A stretch of DNA of 64,000 nt from G963663315 sp963663315 (lineage in GTDB: Bacteria; Pseudomonadota; Gammaproteobacteria; Arenicellales; Poriferihabitantaceae), in NCBI GenBank assembly GCA_963663315.1, contig OY760176.1:2294001-2358000 (forward strand). Direction: 5' to 3'. Position numbers and translations under genes: made by a program. Each line of letters starts with the position of its first letter. Position 1 is the stretch's first letter. The notes under the pieces are model-generated. The model made no database searches. It had not been told where the DNA came from and saw only the letters and a program-made list of their open reading frames with translations. Shown here in pieces: positions 54,247 through 62,433 of the stretch.

Positions 54247-55320
54247 ATGAAATTCATACTGAGATTTTGGATCGTAGCAGGAGTGATGACCACCCTGTGT
54301 TTGGGAAATGCGGCCGCCGACAACTGGTATCCGTATCCGGTAGAAGTTTGGGATCCACCGTTCGATATGGGAAGCCCCAGGACTACCGTTGATTACGTAC
54401 CGCTTGAGAAAGCGGAAAAAGCTTGGGACATTTGTGTCTCATTTCCTCACATGAAAGATGCCTATTGGCTGGCAGTGGACTACGGCATAGTAACTGAATC
54501 CGAACGTCTGAACGTAAAAATGCAGCTTGTAGAAGCAGGTGGTTACACCGAACTGAGTACCCAGATCAACCAAATTGAGGATTGCGTGGCTGCCGGGGCG
54601 GATGCCGTGGTTATCGGGGCTATCTCATTTGACGGACTCAACAATCTCGTCAGCGAAATCCGATCTGAGGGTACTCCGGTGATTGATGTCATCAACGGCA
54701 TGTCCTCGCCGGAACTTTCCGCTAAATCGCTCGTCTCGTTTGGTGAGATGGGGGGGATGGCTGGAGAATTCCTTGCTGAACAACACCCCGCGGGTAGCGA
54801 TTCGGTAAAGGTTGCCTGGTTCCCTGGACCCGCTGGCGCAGGTTGGGTTGAAGCCGGAAATACTGGATTTCTCGAGGGCGTTGAGGGAAGCGCAGTTGAG
54901 GTTGTCGAAACCAAATACGGCGACACAGGGAAGGAAGTGCAGTCAGCCCTCGTGGAGGATGCACTCGAAACATATCCCAACCTCGACTATGTGGTGGGTA
55001 CTGCCGTGACAGCGGAGGCGGCGATCCCAATCCTTCGTGCACGCGGCCTGTCCGACCAGGTGCAAGTGATCTCCTACTATTTCACCCCCGGGGTGGATCA
55101 GGGCATTCGGCGCGGTCAGATTCTCGCTGCGCCAACAGATTCCCCTGTGGTACAGGCTCGGATTGCTATTGACCAAGCGGTTCGGATCCTTGAAGGTAAA
55201 GACTATGAGAAGCATGTTGGCCCCGCACTTTATGTGGTCACAGCTGAAAATCACGGAGAGTTCGATCCAACCTCGACCCTTGCTCCCGACGGCTTCCGCC
55301 CGGTATTCCTCGTAGAGTGA
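54247..55320 (+). CDS. TorT-like periplasmic substrate-binding protein of an ABC transporter
   Basis: This is an exported binding protein of 357 residues. The signal peptide is residues 1-25 (FWIVAGVMTTLCLGNAAADNW). The mature protein is of the periplasmic-binding type I fold and resembles TorT, the TMAO sensor partner, more than RbsB. Shared features are KAWDICVSFPHMKDAYWLAVDYG, EAGGYTELSTQINQIEDCVAAGADAVVIG, VVGTAVTAEAAIP and the final GFRPVFLVE. Here it is followed by ABC ATPase and permease genes instead of torS, so it probably delivers a small ligand for import. The pxp genes suggest a lactam, amide or related nitrogen compound. Confidence 0.85.
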   Translation: MKFILRFWIVAGVMTTLCLGNAAADNWYPYPVEVWDPPFDMGSPRTTVDYVPLEKAEKAWDICVSFPHMKDAYWLAVDYGIVTESERLNVKMQLVEAGGYTELSTQINQIEDCVAAGADAVVIGAISFDGLNNLVSEIRSEGTPVIDVINGMSSPELSAKSLVSFGEMGGMAGEFLAEQHPAGSDSVKVAWFPGPAGAGWVEAGNTGFLEGVEGSAVEVVETKYGDTGKEVQSALVEDALETYPNLDYVVGTAVTAEAAIPILRARGLSDQVQVISYYFTPGVDQGIRRGQILAAPTDSPVVQARIAIDQAVRILEGKDYEKHVGPALYVVTAENHGEFDPTSTLAPDGFRPVFLVE

Positions 55321-55327
55321 TTGAAGC

Positions 55328-56839
55328 ATGACAATGCCTGCCCCTCTTCTTTCCGTAAGGGCCTTGGCCAAGAATTACCAGAGCGTGCGGGCCCTTGACG
55401 CAGTGGATTTCGATCTCCGCGCAGGGGAGGTGCATGTGCTGTTCGGAGAGAATGGGGCAGGCAAGTCGACTCTTATCTCGATCCTTTCGGGCGCAAACCG
55501 GCCCACCTCAGGGCATATCGAGATGAATGGCGAGGAAATAGCCCTCGCATCGGTGCATGACGCCAGGCGGCGCGGCATCTCGGCCGTGTTCCAGGAGTTT
55601 TCTCTGATCCCCCAAATGACGGTGGAAGAAAACCTGTTTCTTGGCGCCGAACACACCCGACGCATCTTCCTCGATAAGGTGAGCATGCGTTGTGAAGCCC
55701 TGAGGTTATTGGAAGAGCTTGGCTTTGATCTGCCCCCGAACCAGCGGGTGGATCGTCTCACCCGCGCCGAACAGCAGATGGTGGAAATTGCCAAGGCGTT
55801 TCGTGGCGAGTTGACGGTGCTGATTCTTGACGAACCGACAGCGAGCTTGACAGATTACGAGACCGAAAAGCTATTTGCCCTGATACGAGAATTGACTGCG
55901 CGCGATGTGGGTATCGTCTATATAACCCACCGTATGGGTGAGATCCGTCAGATAGGCGACCGAATTACGGTTTTGAGGGATGGCCGCCATGTGGCTACCC
56001 TACCGGTGGTGGATGCTGATGACGACACTCTAGTGCGGCTTATGACCGGCCGCGAAGTAGGCGCGATATTTCCCGAATTTGTGCCAGGATCGTCTGACGA
56101 AGACGTGCTAACCCTTGATCGCGTGACCACGGCGCAGGGCCAGGTTCTCGATGTGTCCATGTCCGTGCGCCGAGGTGAGATCGTTGGGCTGGCTGGCCTT
56201 GTGGGATCCGGCAAGTCCGAAGCGATGCGGGCGGCTTTTGGCACTCTGCCCATCGCCCATGGGCGCGTGATTTATCGCGGTGAAGACGTGACTGGCCAGA
56301 GTCCGGCCCGTGCGATTCGGCGTGGCTTTCTATACTTGCCCCCGGATAGGAAGGATGAAGGGCTTATGATGATGCGCCCGGCACGTGAGAACATGTCGCT
56401 GGCTGCTTTGGATGTCATACCTTTCCGACGCGGGTTATTCCTGGACCGCGGCGCCGAGAGGTTCCGGATAGCCGAACTTGCACGACAATTCAATCTGTCA
56501 CCAAACCGGCCGGAGCGCGCCGTTGACCACTTCTCAGGTGGGAATCAGCAGAAAGCAATGCTGGCTCGGAGCCTGACCCGTAAACTTGAACTCGTTGTGT
56601 TCGATGAACCTACAGTGGGCGTCGATGTCGGTACCCGGGCGGCCATCTACCGATTCATCGTGGGTCTTGCCGAGGCTGGAACCACGGTGGTCATTGTGTC
56701 CTCCGAACTTCCCGAAATCCTGCACCTGTCGACAAGGGTCTATGTTTTCCATCGCGGGCGGGTTCAGGCGGAGCTTTTACGGGAAGAACTCAGCGAAGAG
56801 GCTGTACTTGCCCATTTCTTTGAGCGGGATGCCGCTTGA
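55328..56839 (+). CDS. Ribose-type ABC transporter ATP-binding protein (two ATPase domains)
   Basis: This is an RbsA/MglA-family importer ATPase of 503 residues. The first domain has Walker A GENGAGKST near residue 40, a family loop, and Walker B LTVLILDEPTASLT. The second has a degenerate P-loop GLVGSGKSE near residue 295, the signature SGGNQQKAMLAR, and LVVFDEPTVGVDVGTRA. Both halves are complete. It begins eight bases after the TorT-like gene and overlaps the permease ATG by one base. Confidence 0.93.
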   Translation: MTMPAPLLSVRALAKNYQSVRALDAVDFDLRAGEVHVLFGENGAGKSTLISILSGANRPTSGHIEMNGEEIALASVHDARRRGISAVFQEFSLIPQMTVEENLFLGAEHTRRIFLDKVSMRCEALRLLEELGFDLPPNQRVDRLTRAEQQMVEIAKAFRGELTVLILDEPTASLTDYETEKLFALIRELTARDVGIVYITHRMGEIRQIGDRITVLRDGRHVATLPVVDADDDTLVRLMTGREVGAIFPEFVPGSSDEDVLTLDRVTTAQGQVLDVSMSVRRGEIVGLAGLVGSGKSEAMRAAFGTLPIAHGRVIYRGEDVTGQSPARAIRRGFLYLPPDRKDEGLMMMRPARENMSLAALDVIPFRRGLFLDRGAERFRIAELARQFNLSPNRPERAVDHFSGGNQQKAMLARSLTRKLELVVFDEPTVGVDVGTRAAIYRFIVGLAEAGTTVVIVSSELPEILHLSTRVYVFHRGRVQAELLREELSEEAVLAHFFERDAA

Positions 56840-57870
56840 TGGCCGAAAAAGGTTCCGTCCAGGCCCCGGCGGATACCGGTGGCATTGGCAACAAGCTCAA
56901 GAAACTCTTTGTGCGGCTGGGCATATTGCCTTTCTTGGTCGTGATTACCATCATCGTCTTTACGATGATTTCGGAGAATTTTCTGACTGGGCGCAACTTG
57001 ACGAACGTGCTGCGCCAGTCTGTTTACCTGACCATCGTATCCCTGGGACAGATGCTCGCACTCCTGACCGGTGGATTTGACCTCTCAGTAGGCACGATTC
57101 TGGCTCTTTCCTCAGTGGTAGGCGCCATGGTGATGGCTTCGGTTTACGCGGTCATGCCCGATGCGGTGATGCTTGCGATCAGCCTTGGGGTTTTGGCCGG
57201 AGTGATGGCAGGAACGATGGTCGGGGTGGTCAATGCGATCGGAATTGCTTTTGCAGGCGTCTCGCCCTTCATGATGTCGCTTGGCATGGCCTCGGTAGGC
57301 TTTGGCATCGCGCTATATCTAACTGGAGGCGTGCCAGTGTATGGGATGCCGGTGGAGTTTGGTGATCTGTTCGGTTTCGGTAGCTGGTTGGGTATCCCGG
57401 TACCGGTCTGGGTCGCCGCAATCCTGGCGGTCGCATTGTCGGTACTTCTTTATCGGACACGTTTTGGTCGCTATTTCTATGCTGTGGGGGGCAACGCGAA
57501 GGCGGCTAGCCTGTCGGGGATCAATGTCCGCGCGACGCTCTTTGTCACCTATGTGCTTTGCGCCGCCTTGGCAGCAGTGGCCGGGATGTTGTTGACTGCA
57601 AGACTTGATACGGGTGAGGCCAATATTGGCGCCTCTATGCCCCTGGAGAGCATTGCGGCCTGCGTGATCGCCGGCGTGTCTCTACGCGGTGGGCTCGGGC
57701 GTATTGAGAATGTAGTGTTGGGCGCGCTCTTCATCGGGCTCATTCAGAACGGCATGAACCTTGCTCGTATCGAGAGCTATCTGCAGATAGTTGTTCTAGG
57801 AGCGCTCCTTATCCTTGCGGTTATGGCCGACCAGTTCCGGCTGCGCTTCGTTGCCGACATCAAAGACTGA
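56839..57870 (+). CDS. Ribose-type ABC transporter permease
   Basis: This is a membrane permease of 343 residues in the RbsC/BPD_transp_2 family, with eight to ten helices. Motifs are LTNVLRQSVYLTIVSLGQMLALLTGGFDLSVGT near the N-terminus and the coupling loop RYFYAVGGNAKAASLSGINVR, which contacts the ATPase. The ATG overlaps the ATPase stop. The stop codon is followed directly by the AGGAGGT of pxpA, so transporter and enzyme genes are one operon. Confidence 0.92.
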   Translation: MAEKGSVQAPADTGGIGNKLKKLFVRLGILPFLVVITIIVFTMISENFLTGRNLTNVLRQSVYLTIVSLGQMLALLTGGFDLSVGTILALSSVVGAMVMASVYAVMPDAVMLAISLGVLAGVMAGTMVGVVNAIGIAFAGVSPFMMSLGMASVGFGIALYLTGGVPVYGMPVEFGDLFGFGSWLGIPVPVWVAAILAVALSVLLYRTRFGRYFYAVGGNAKAASLSGINVRATLFVTYVLCAALAAVAGMLLTARLDTGEANIGASMPLESIAACVIAGVSLRGGLGRIENVVLGALFIGLIQNGMNLARIESYLQIVVLGALLILAVMADQFRLRFVADIKD

Positions 57871-57882
57871 AGGAGGTAAGTT

Positions 57883-58611
57883 ATGTCTATCGATATGAAT
57901 TGCGATATGGGCGAAAGCTTTGGCCTGTACAGCTTCGGCAATGACGCTGCAATCATGCCCCACATAACCCAAGCCAATGTGGCCTGCGGTTTTCATGGTT
58001 CGGATCCCAACCACATGGAGTGCACTGTGGCGCTGGCCAAGGAACATGATGTGAAAGTGGGCGCCCATGTGTCGCTGCCTGATTTGCAGGGCTTTGGCCG
58101 TCGCGAGATGAAAATTGAGCGCGATGAATTGCGTAATATCATCCTCTACCAAGTCGGCGCATTGACGGCTTTCCTAAAAAAGGCCCGGACCGATCTGAGT
58201 CACATAAAACCCCATGGCGCTCTTTATGGGATGGCCACCCGCGAGGAGCATATAGCCGAAGCCGTGGCCGATGTTGCGGCGATATACGGGGTTAAGGTCA
58301 TGGGGTTGTCTGGTACATTGCATGAAGAGGTTTACACGCGCCGTGGAGTCGGCTTCCTGGCTGAATTCTTTGCTGATCTCGAATATACCGACGAAGGCGC
58401 GCTTATCATCACCCGGGAACACGATGCGGTCGATCCGGAAATCGCCGTTGCCCGTTCCGTTCAGGCTGCGCAGCAGGGCACCCTGACGACCATCAACGGA
58501 AAAACCCTTCCCGTGCGCGCAGAAACCATCTGCATACATTCCGATACTCCAAATGCCGCTGATATTGCAGCCGCTGTTCGTCAAGCACTGAGTGCTCTGG
58601 AAGTCGCCTGA
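57883..58611 (+). CDS. pxpA: 5-oxoprolinase subunit A-like (LamB/YcsF family)
   Basis: This is a metal-dependent TIM-barrel-like protein of 242 residues. In E. coli and Bacillus, PxpA with PxpB and PxpC opens 5-oxoproline to glutamate using ATP. Motifs are DMNCDMGESFG at the N-terminus, ANVACGFHGSDPNHM, VGAHVSLPDLQGFGRR, HIKPHGALYG and ETICIHSDTPNA. AGGAGGT lies five bases ahead. It is separated from pxpB and pxpC by a biotin carrier and a biotin carboxylase, so the substrate may differ from plain 5-oxoproline. Confidence 0.9.
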   Translation: MSIDMNCDMGESFGLYSFGNDAAIMPHITQANVACGFHGSDPNHMECTVALAKEHDVKVGAHVSLPDLQGFGRREMKIERDELRNIILYQVGALTAFLKKARTDLSHIKPHGALYGMATREEHIAEAVADVAAIYGVKVMGLSGTLHEEVYTRRGVGFLAEFFADLEYTDEGALIITREHDAVDPEIAVARSVQAAQQGTLTTINGKTLPVRAETICIHSDTPNAADIAAAVRQALSALEVA

Positions 58612-58628
58612 ATTTGGGAGAAAGCACC

Positions 58629-58865
58629 ATGGCAAAAGAAATCAAATCCCCCATTCCGGGCACTTTTTACCGCAAGTCAGCTCCGAACCAGCCGCCCTTC
58701 AAATCTGAAGGCGATGCGGTAGCCGAGGGCGACACGATTGGCATGATTGAGGTGATGAAGATGTTTCATGAGGTCAAAGCTGATGTCGTAGGCACGGTGC
58801 TTCGATTCGAGGCTGAGGATACCGAACCAGTAATAGCAGGACAGGTTCTGCTATTGGTGGATTGA
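58629..58865 (+). CDS. Stand-alone biotin carboxyl carrier (biotinyl domain)
   Basis: This is a 78-residue protein consisting only of a biotinyl/lipoyl domain. The biotinylated Lys lies in the canonical IEVMKMFHEV. The usual AccB N-terminal Ala/Pro-rich half (about 75 residues) is missing, so it is unlikely to be the housekeeping carrier of acetyl-CoA carboxylase. The start ATG follows GGGAGAAAG. Its stop overlaps the ATG of the biotin carboxylase gene. It would shuttle carboxybiotin from that enzyme to a carboxyl acceptor, here probably the PxpBC pair. Confidence 0.9.
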   Translation: MAKEIKSPIPGTFYRKSAPNQPPFKSEGDAVAEGDTIGMIEVMKMFHEVKADVVGTVLRFEAEDTEPVIAGQVLLLVD

Positions 58866-60250
58866 TGGCTGTCACCAAGCTCCTGATCGCCAATCGTGGT
58901 GAGATCGCCGTGCGGATCATCCGCGCTGCCCAGAGTTTGGGTATTGAAACCGTGGCAGTCTATTCCACCGCCGACGCGGACATGTTGGCAGTACGAATGG
59001 CTGATGAGGCGATTGAGATCGGGCCACCACAGGCTGCAAAGTCCTATCTGAATGCGGAAGCCATTCTGGGAGCCGCCCGTGCTACCGGGGCGGATGCTGT
59101 CCATCCTGGATATGGCTTTCTGGCCGAGAACGCGGAGTTCGCTGATGCAGTGGCTGAGGAGGGGCTGATATTCGTAGGCCCATCGGGAGATACGATCAGG
59201 CTGATGGGTGACAAGGCTGCGGCACGCTCACAAGCGGACAAGGCCGGGTTGCCGACTGTGCCTGGCTCCGATGGCATCGTGGCGCCGGAGGAGGGCGCAC
59301 AAATCGCCAAGGAGATCGGATTCCCGGTGATGATAAAGGCGACTGCCGGCGGTGGAGGCCGTGGTATCCGTATCGCTAGGACGGTGGAAGAATTTAACAC
59401 GATGGCTCCGCAAGCCTCTGTGGAGGCATTGGCGGCTTTTGGCGATGGTGGTGTGTATGTGGAGAAGGTCATTGAGAATGCCCGCCACGTGGAGGTGCAG
59501 ATCCTCGGCGACGGTATGAATGCAATACATTGTTGGGAGCGCGAATGTTCGCTCCAGCGGCGGCGGCAGAAAGTATGGGAAGAAGCGCCTTCAACGGCTC
59601 TGGACGAGGAGACACGTGCGAGGCTCTGCTACGCTGCCGTGGACTTGGCACGATCTGTCGGGTACAAGGGAGCAGGAACGGTCGAATATCTTTACGATGA
59701 CAAGACGCACGACTTTTTTTTCATTGAAATGAATACTCGTATTCAGGTCGAACACCCCGTAACCGAGATGATCACCGGGCTGGATTTGGTAGCCGAGATG
59801 ATCCACATCGCAGGCGGTGCTGGTTTGTCCATCCGTCAGGAGGATGTCAGTATTACTGGCCACGCTATTGAAGTGCGTCTGAATGCAGAGGACCCGATGA
59901 ATAATTTCATGCCTTTTCCCGGTGTAGTATCCAACCTGAATCTGCCTGAGGGCGAAGGAATTCGCATCGATCACATGCTCTATGAGGGCTACGTCGTCCC
60001 ACCATTTTATGACTCGCTTCTTGGCAAACTGATCGTGTACGGTAAGAATCGTGAGGCTGCGCTCGCACGACTAGGTCAGGCGCTTGGGTTGCTTAGGATT
60101 GACGGACTCGCGTGTACGGCGCCGCTGTTTTCCGAACTTCTCTCGGTGCCCGATATCCAGGCCAACGCAGTCCATACTAAATGGTTGGAGCACTGGCTTG
60201 ATACCAATACACATAAATTCACTATAGAAGAGGGAGGTAAGGCCGCATGA
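58865..60250 (+). CDS. Biotin carboxylase (AccC-like) of the pxp cassette
   Basis: This is an ATP-grasp biotin carboxylase of 461 residues. It starts KLLIANRGEIAVRIIRAAQSLG. The Gly-rich ATP lid is KATAGGGGRGIR near residue 160, HVEVQILGDG and EMNTRIQVEHPVTEMITG hold the catalytic and metal residues, and the C-terminal domain is complete. It uses bicarbonate and ATP to carboxylate biotin on the adjacent carrier. The genes of acetyl-CoA carboxylase carboxyltransferase (accA/accD) are not here; PxpB and PxpC instead match the carboxyltransferase domains of urea carboxylase. Confidence 0.92.
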   Translation: MAVTKLLIANRGEIAVRIIRAAQSLGIETVAVYSTADADMLAVRMADEAIEIGPPQAAKSYLNAEAILGAARATGADAVHPGYGFLAENAEFADAVAEEGLIFVGPSGDTIRLMGDKAAARSQADKAGLPTVPGSDGIVAPEEGAQIAKEIGFPVMIKATAGGGGRGIRIARTVEEFNTMAPQASVEALAAFGDGGVYVEKVIENARHVEVQILGDGMNAIHCWERECSLQRRRQKVWEEAPSTALDEETRARLCYAAVDLARSVGYKGAGTVEYLYDDKTHDFFFIEMNTRIQVEHPVTEMITGLDLVAEMIHIAGGAGLSIRQEDVSITGHAIEVRLNAEDPMNNFMPFPGVVSNLNLPEGEGIRIDHMLYEGYVVPPFYDSLLGKLIVYGKNREAALARLGQALGLLRIDGLACTAPLFSELLSVPDIQANAVHTKWLEHWLDTNTHKFTIEEGGKAA

Positions 60251-61122
60251 GTTGCCGATATACATTTGGCGGCGACGAGCACCTTTTTGTCGAAGTGGAC
60301 GAAGCCATGTCGCTGGAGGCGTTTTTCGTATCGCTGGCCATAACGAATGCTGTTCGGGATGCAAAAATCTCTGGGGTGACCGAAATCTGTCCGGCCAATG
60401 CGTCGTTCCAGATCAAGTTTGATCCTGACGTAATTCACCCGCAAAAACTGCTTGGGCTGGTAAAAGAAATGGAGGACGATGCGGAACAGGCCGAATCCAT
60501 GCTTGATACGCGAATCATTGAGGTGCCAGTCTATTATCAAGATCCTTGGACCCATGAGACGCTGATGCGTTTTCGTGAGCGCCATCAGGATCCGGCATCG
60601 ACCGACATCGAATATGCCGCGCAGATCAACGGTTATGCCGATGTCGAAGCCTTTGTCGAAGCTCATTCCGGTGCACCATGGTTTGTGTCGATGGTGGGAT
60701 TTGTGTCGGGTCTGCCCTTTCTTTATCAGATGGTTGACCGACCGCGTCAGATTGAGGTGCCAAAATATCTGCGTCCGCGAACTGACACACCCAAGCTGAC
60801 GGTTGGTTATGGGGGATGTTTCTCCTGCATCTATTCGGTGCGCGGTGCTGGTGGTTACCAGATGTTCGGCATCACGCCAATGCCGATCTACGACCCAAAG
60901 CAGCAGGTCAGTTACCTCAAGGATTTTATGGTGTTTTTCCGCCCTGGTGACATTGTGAAATGGAAGCCGATTCAGCGCGACGGGTATGATGCAGCTCTGG
61001 CCGATGTTCAGGCTGGACGGTTCGAACCGCGCATCCGCAACGTGATCTTCGATCTCACTGCCTATAATGCCGATATCGACGGAACCAATGCCAAGCTAAT
61101 GGAGGTCCTTAATGCCGATTAA
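60247..61122 (+). CDS. pxpB: 5-oxoprolinase subunit B-like (KipI / carboxyltransferase C-D domain)
   Basis: This has 291 residues, longer than usual for PxpB (about 220-240). The excess is mainly a middle insertion with FRERHQDPASTDIEYAAQ. The conserved core is GDEHLFVEVDEAMS at the N-terminus and AHSGAPWFVSMVGFVSGLPFLY, then a GCFSCIYSVRGAGGYQMFGITPMPIYD segment near the C-terminus. The same fold forms half of the carboxyltransferase part of urea carboxylase. It overlaps the biotin carboxylase stop by four bases and pxpC by eleven. Confidence 0.88.
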   Translation: MSCRYTFGGDEHLFVEVDEAMSLEAFFVSLAITNAVRDAKISGVTEICPANASFQIKFDPDVIHPQKLLGLVKEMEDDAEQAESMLDTRIIEVPVYYQDPWTHETLMRFRERHQDPASTDIEYAAQINGYADVEAFVEAHSGAPWFVSMVGFVSGLPFLYQMVDRPRQIEVPKYLRPRTDTPKLTVGYGGCFSCIYSVRGAGGYQMFGITPMPIYDPKQQVSYLKDFMVFFRPGDIVKWKPIQRDGYDAALADVQAGRFEPRIRNVIFDLTAYNADIDGTNAKLMEVLNAD

Positions 61123-62092
61123 CGTCATCACATCGGGTATTCTGACGACGATTCAGGATCTTGGTCGTCCTGGTTATTATCACCTCGGTATTCCGATCGG
61201 TGGTGCAATGGATCGCATGGCACTGCGCGCGGCAAACTTGCTGGTCGGGAATCCCGAAGATGCAGCCGGTCTGGAGGTCGTCTTCATGGGGCCCGAACTT
61301 GAGTTCACTGAAGACGCCACCATCGCTGTTTGTGGTGCTGACCTGCCGCCAAGGGTAAATGGCGTGGAGAAACCCGGTTGGACCGCCATCAACGTTAGAA
61401 ATGGTGACGTATTGAGTTTCGATTTCCTCCGCGCCGGGGCCCGTGCCTATATCGCAATCTCTGGCGGCATTGCCACCCCTCCCGCTTTGGGCAGCAGATC
61501 TACCTATGCGATCGGCGCTTTGGGCGGCTATGAAGGTCGGGCGATCCTATCCGGCGACACGTTGCCGATTGGTACCTACAAAGCAATTGGTCGAGCAGGT
61601 AAATCGGTTCCCGAGGCTCTTCGCCGGACCCCCGAAACTCCAACTGAACTGCGTATGTTGCCAGGGCTTTACTGGCATCGGATTACGGAGGAGTCGCAAA
61701 AGGCTTTTTTTGAAGACACTTGGACGGTAGCCAATGAGGCTGACAGGATGGGCTATCGATTTCAAGGCGGTCGACCGATGGAGTTCGTGCAGCGTGATCA
61801 GCCCTTCGGGGCAGGGTCGGACCCGTCGAACATCACTGATGCCTGTTATCCCTACGGCTCTGTTCAGGTGCCAAGTGGAACAGAGCCGATCATACTGCAT
61901 CGCGATGCCGTTTCCGGTGGTGGTTACTTTATGATTGGTACCATCATTTCAGCTGATATGGACGTAATCGGTCAATTACAACCCAACACATCAACCCGCT
62001 TCGTCCTGGTGGACATGGAAACTGCTCTTCAAGCAAGAGCTGAGCGCAGCGCCGTTCTCGCCGCGCTACGCGAATCCTTCCTGGAGTCTTAA
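61112..62092 (+). CDS. pxpC: 5-oxoprolinase subunit C-like (KipA / carboxyltransferase A-B domain)
   Basis: This has 326 residues. The start GILTTIQDLGRPGYYHLGIPIGGAMD is the family hallmark, followed by AANLLVGNPEDAAGLEV and AYIAISGGIATPPALGSRSTY. The C-terminal half has EADRMGYRFQGGRP and GSVQVPSGTEPIILHRDAVSGGGYFMIGTI. With PxpB it forms either the ATP-dependent lactamase head or a urea-carboxylase-type carboxyltransferase. It is the last gene of the cassette; the right 99-bp repeat starts 24 bases after its stop. Confidence 0.9.
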   Translation: MPINVITSGILTTIQDLGRPGYYHLGIPIGGAMDRMALRAANLLVGNPEDAAGLEVVFMGPELEFTEDATIAVCGADLPPRVNGVEKPGWTAINVRNGDVLSFDFLRAGARAYIAISGGIATPPALGSRSTYAIGALGGYEGRAILSGDTLPIGTYKAIGRAGKSVPEALRRTPETPTELRMLPGLYWHRITEESQKAFFEDTWTVANEADRMGYRFQGGRPMEFVQRDQPFGAGSDPSNITDACYPYGSVQVPSGTEPIILHRDAVSGGGYFMIGTIISADMDVIGQLQPNTSTRFVLVDMETALQARAERSAVLAALRESFLES

Positions 62093-62116
62093 GTCAAGTC
62101 CGTTTCGCAATCTGCA

Positions 62117-62215
62117 TTTCATGGTTTTAATCGGTTCCTGAATGGTTAATCCAAATTACGCCGGGGCAAAGGCGGCACAACAGACCGATTAAGGCGCACA
62201 TGCCAGAAATGCCAG
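62117..62215. repeat. Right 99-bp direct repeat flanking the cassette
   Basis: This copy is identical over 99 bases to 52972-53070. On the minus strand it encodes the last residues (WHVRLNRSVVPPLPRRNLD) and stop of the small gene at 62146-62433. That gene is intact only at this copy. The copy also holds an unused ATG equivalent to the D-2-hydroxyacid dehydrogenase start. Confidence 0.95.
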
Positions 62216-62433
62216 CTTTCTTCGGAAAACACCCCGGCGGGTGGGTCATCCAATACCTCCCCAAAATCAGCATCGCTAAAATACCGGGTCACAACCTGTA
62301 AATCGGACAAAGTGCCATACTGCATTACATGTGCCAGAAATAACCGGGAATTGCGCAATGCAAAGGCAGGTTCGCTCGACCACACCATGCGACCGGCTAT
62401 CTTGCGCAACGCAACATTATCGACCGATTTCAT
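62146..62433 (-). CDS. Small protein resembling the partner of AbiEii-type nucleotidyltransferase toxins
   Basis: This is a 95-residue protein: RMVWSSEPAFALRNSRLFLAHVMQYGTLSDLQVVTRYF, then PAGVFSEESWHFWHVRL and a closing PPLPRR. I recognise this pattern from short proteins encoded beside AbiEii/AbiGii-type nucleotidyltransferases (DUF6922-like). They are presumed antitoxin-like partners, without firm functional proof. The ATG overlaps an apparent toxin N-terminal fragment. The last 19 codons and the stop lie inside the right 99-bp repeat. Before the cassette arrived, this gene was probably followed after 23 bases by the D-2-hydroxyacid dehydrogenase. Confidence 0.55.
   Translation of the reverse strand: MKSVDNVALRKIAGRMVWSSEPAFALRNSRLFLAHVMQYGTLSDLQVVTRYFSDADFGEVLDDPPAGVFSEESWHFWHVRLNRSVVPPLPRRNLD

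Larger units (their letters stand above)
53071..62116. mobile_element. 9-kb inserted cassette: transporter plus split biotin-dependent lactamase/carboxylase
   Basis: The segment between the two identical 99-bp repeats carries a LysR regulator on the minus strand and eight tightly packed plus-strand genes: a TorT-like binding protein, ABC ATPase, ABC permease, pxpA, biotin carrier, biotin carboxylase, pxpB and pxpC. Several of its ribosome-binding sites are perfect AGGAGGT, rare in the surrounding genes. By eye its codons are GC-richer. No integrase or transposase is present. Acquisition as a unit is inferred from the repeats and self-contained content. Confidence 0.75.

Noticed and set aside
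54247..57870. Calling the ABC transporter a ribose importer
   Set aside because: The ATPase and permease are of the ribose type, but the binding protein is TorT-like and no sugar-metabolism gene accompanies it.
57883..62092. Annotating the cassette as urea carboxylase/allophanate hydrolase
   Set aside because: No allophanate hydrolase (amidase-signature) gene is present, the subunits are separate, and PxpA belongs to another family. The likeness is to its parts, not the pathway.
53071..62116. An insertion sequence or prophage
   Set aside because: There is no transposase, integrase or phage gene, and the boundaries are 99-bp repeats of native coding sequence, not terminal inverted repeats.
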